NCBI GenBank assembly: GCA_903861055.1
Contig: CAIOSU010000133.1
Location: 1-31,856 of the forward strand
Direction: 5' to 3'
DNA: 31,856 nt
Source of the DNA: an uncultured bacterium
Lineage (GTDB): Bacteria; Bacteroidota; Bacteroidia; Chitinophagales; CAIOSU01
Shown here: piece by piece, positions 31,646 to 31,856 of the stretch
Layout of the letters: each line of letters opens with the position of its first letter
How positions within the stretch are numbered: the stretch's first letter is position 1
Made by a program: the position numbers and the translations under genes
Notes under the pieces: model-generated
Databases searched by the model: none
What the model saw: the letters and a program-made list of their open reading frames with translations, nothing else
What the model was told of the DNA's origin: nothing

Positions 31646-31660
31646 TTGGCACATTGCCAA
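31646..31660 (-). terminator. Small hairpin after dcd, possible terminator
   Basis: TTGGCA and TGCCAA pair around a 3-base loop one base after the dcd stop. The downstream tract on the minus strand is TTTGAAAA-like rather than pure T, so termination is only possible. Confidence 0.35.
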
Positions 31661-31661
31661 A

Positions 31662-31856
31662 TTAAAACTTGTTCTTCCACATCATGCTCTCAATAGGCTT
31701 CAAGGTGCGGTTGTTATATTTGGCGTCGTCCTTTTTGTTATATAGGCGCTCTACTTCGCCGTGTACCATAAAATAAATCAACTGACCAACTGGCATACCC
31801 GCATAAATACGCACTGTCATCGCGCACGATATCTCCAAAGTCCAAGTATTACAATA
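31662..31856 (-). CDS. dcd: dCTP deaminase, C-terminal part (5' end outside window)
   Basis: 64 residues open to the right edge, ending in TAA at 31664-31662. The segment WTLEISCAMTVRIYAGMPVG, then QLIYFMVHGEVERLYNKK, AKYNNRTLKPIES and the final MMWKNKF are the conserved C-terminal half of trimeric dCTP deaminase, which makes dUTP for dTTP synthesis and belongs to the dUTPase fold. The active-site Glu region lies outside the window. The deaminase-only and bifunctional forms cannot be told apart from this end. Confidence 0.92.
   Translation of the reverse strand, partial: YCNTWTLEISCAMTVRIYAGMPVGQLIYFMVHGEVERLYNKKDDAKYNNRTLKPIESMMWKNKF

Overview
The window is a 31.9 kb chromosomal piece of a member of the Bacteroidota (Bacteroidetes). 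Evidence: two TonB-dependent receptors with N-terminal carboxypeptidase-regulatory-like domains, a secreted enzyme ending in a type IX secretion (T9SS) sorting domain, SprB-type repeats, lipoproteins with short Cys-Lys/Gln-Lys-Asp starts, a LytTR two-component pair, AT-rich starts without Shine-Dalgarno sequences, and repeated copies of the phylum's -7 promoter element TAnnTTTG. Order and genus cannot be fixed from the sequence. Both ends cut genes: the tail of a membrane protein on the left and the C-terminal part of dCTP deaminase (dcd) on the right. I saw no tRNA, rRNA, CRISPR array, insertion sequence or prophage.

Layout. 1-3.4 kb: membrane protein fragment, small membrane protein, a microbial poly(ADP-ribose) glycohydrolase-like enzyme, a DUF3127 OB-like protein with an SSB-like C-terminal tip, a GbsR/MarR regulator and a RelB/ParE-type toxin-antitoxin pair. 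3.4-12.6 kb, all on the minus strand: lipoprotein, threonine synthase, an operon of TonB-dependent receptor + sensor kinase + LytTR response regulator, and ClpB. 12.9-20 kb, plus strand: YebC, a T9SS-secreted alpha/beta hydrolase followed 4 nt later by a hotdog thioesterase, a MarR regulator, and a three-gene glycosyltransferase run (GT2-GT4-GT4) with overlapping ends. 20.2-21.5 kb, minus: a VTT/DedA-like membrane protein and a GNAT acetyltransferase sharing one base. 21.7-23.7 kb, plus: Crp/Fnr regulator and an alkylglycerol-monooxygenase-like di-iron membrane enzyme. 23.7-31.9 kb, minus: SOUL haem-binding-like protein, a probable metal-related operon (small CxxCH membrane protein, TonB-dependent receptor, lipoprotein) with its own promoter, a 12-bp palindrome and a strong terminator, an EamA transporter, a rhomboid protease, an AidB-like acyl-CoA dehydrogenase and dcd.

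Most of the window is ordinary housekeeping and envelope biology. The parts most worth a second look are: the metal-type receptor operon with its palindrome at the promoter; the receptor-kinase-regulator operon, which couples an outer-membrane transporter to a LytTR system; the secreted hydrolase whose triad layout resembles polyester hydrolases; the DUF3127 protein with an SSB-like tip; and a set of 7-8 bp degenerate tandem repeats in four separate intergenic gaps. I did not find a clear wholly new defence or mobile system here.
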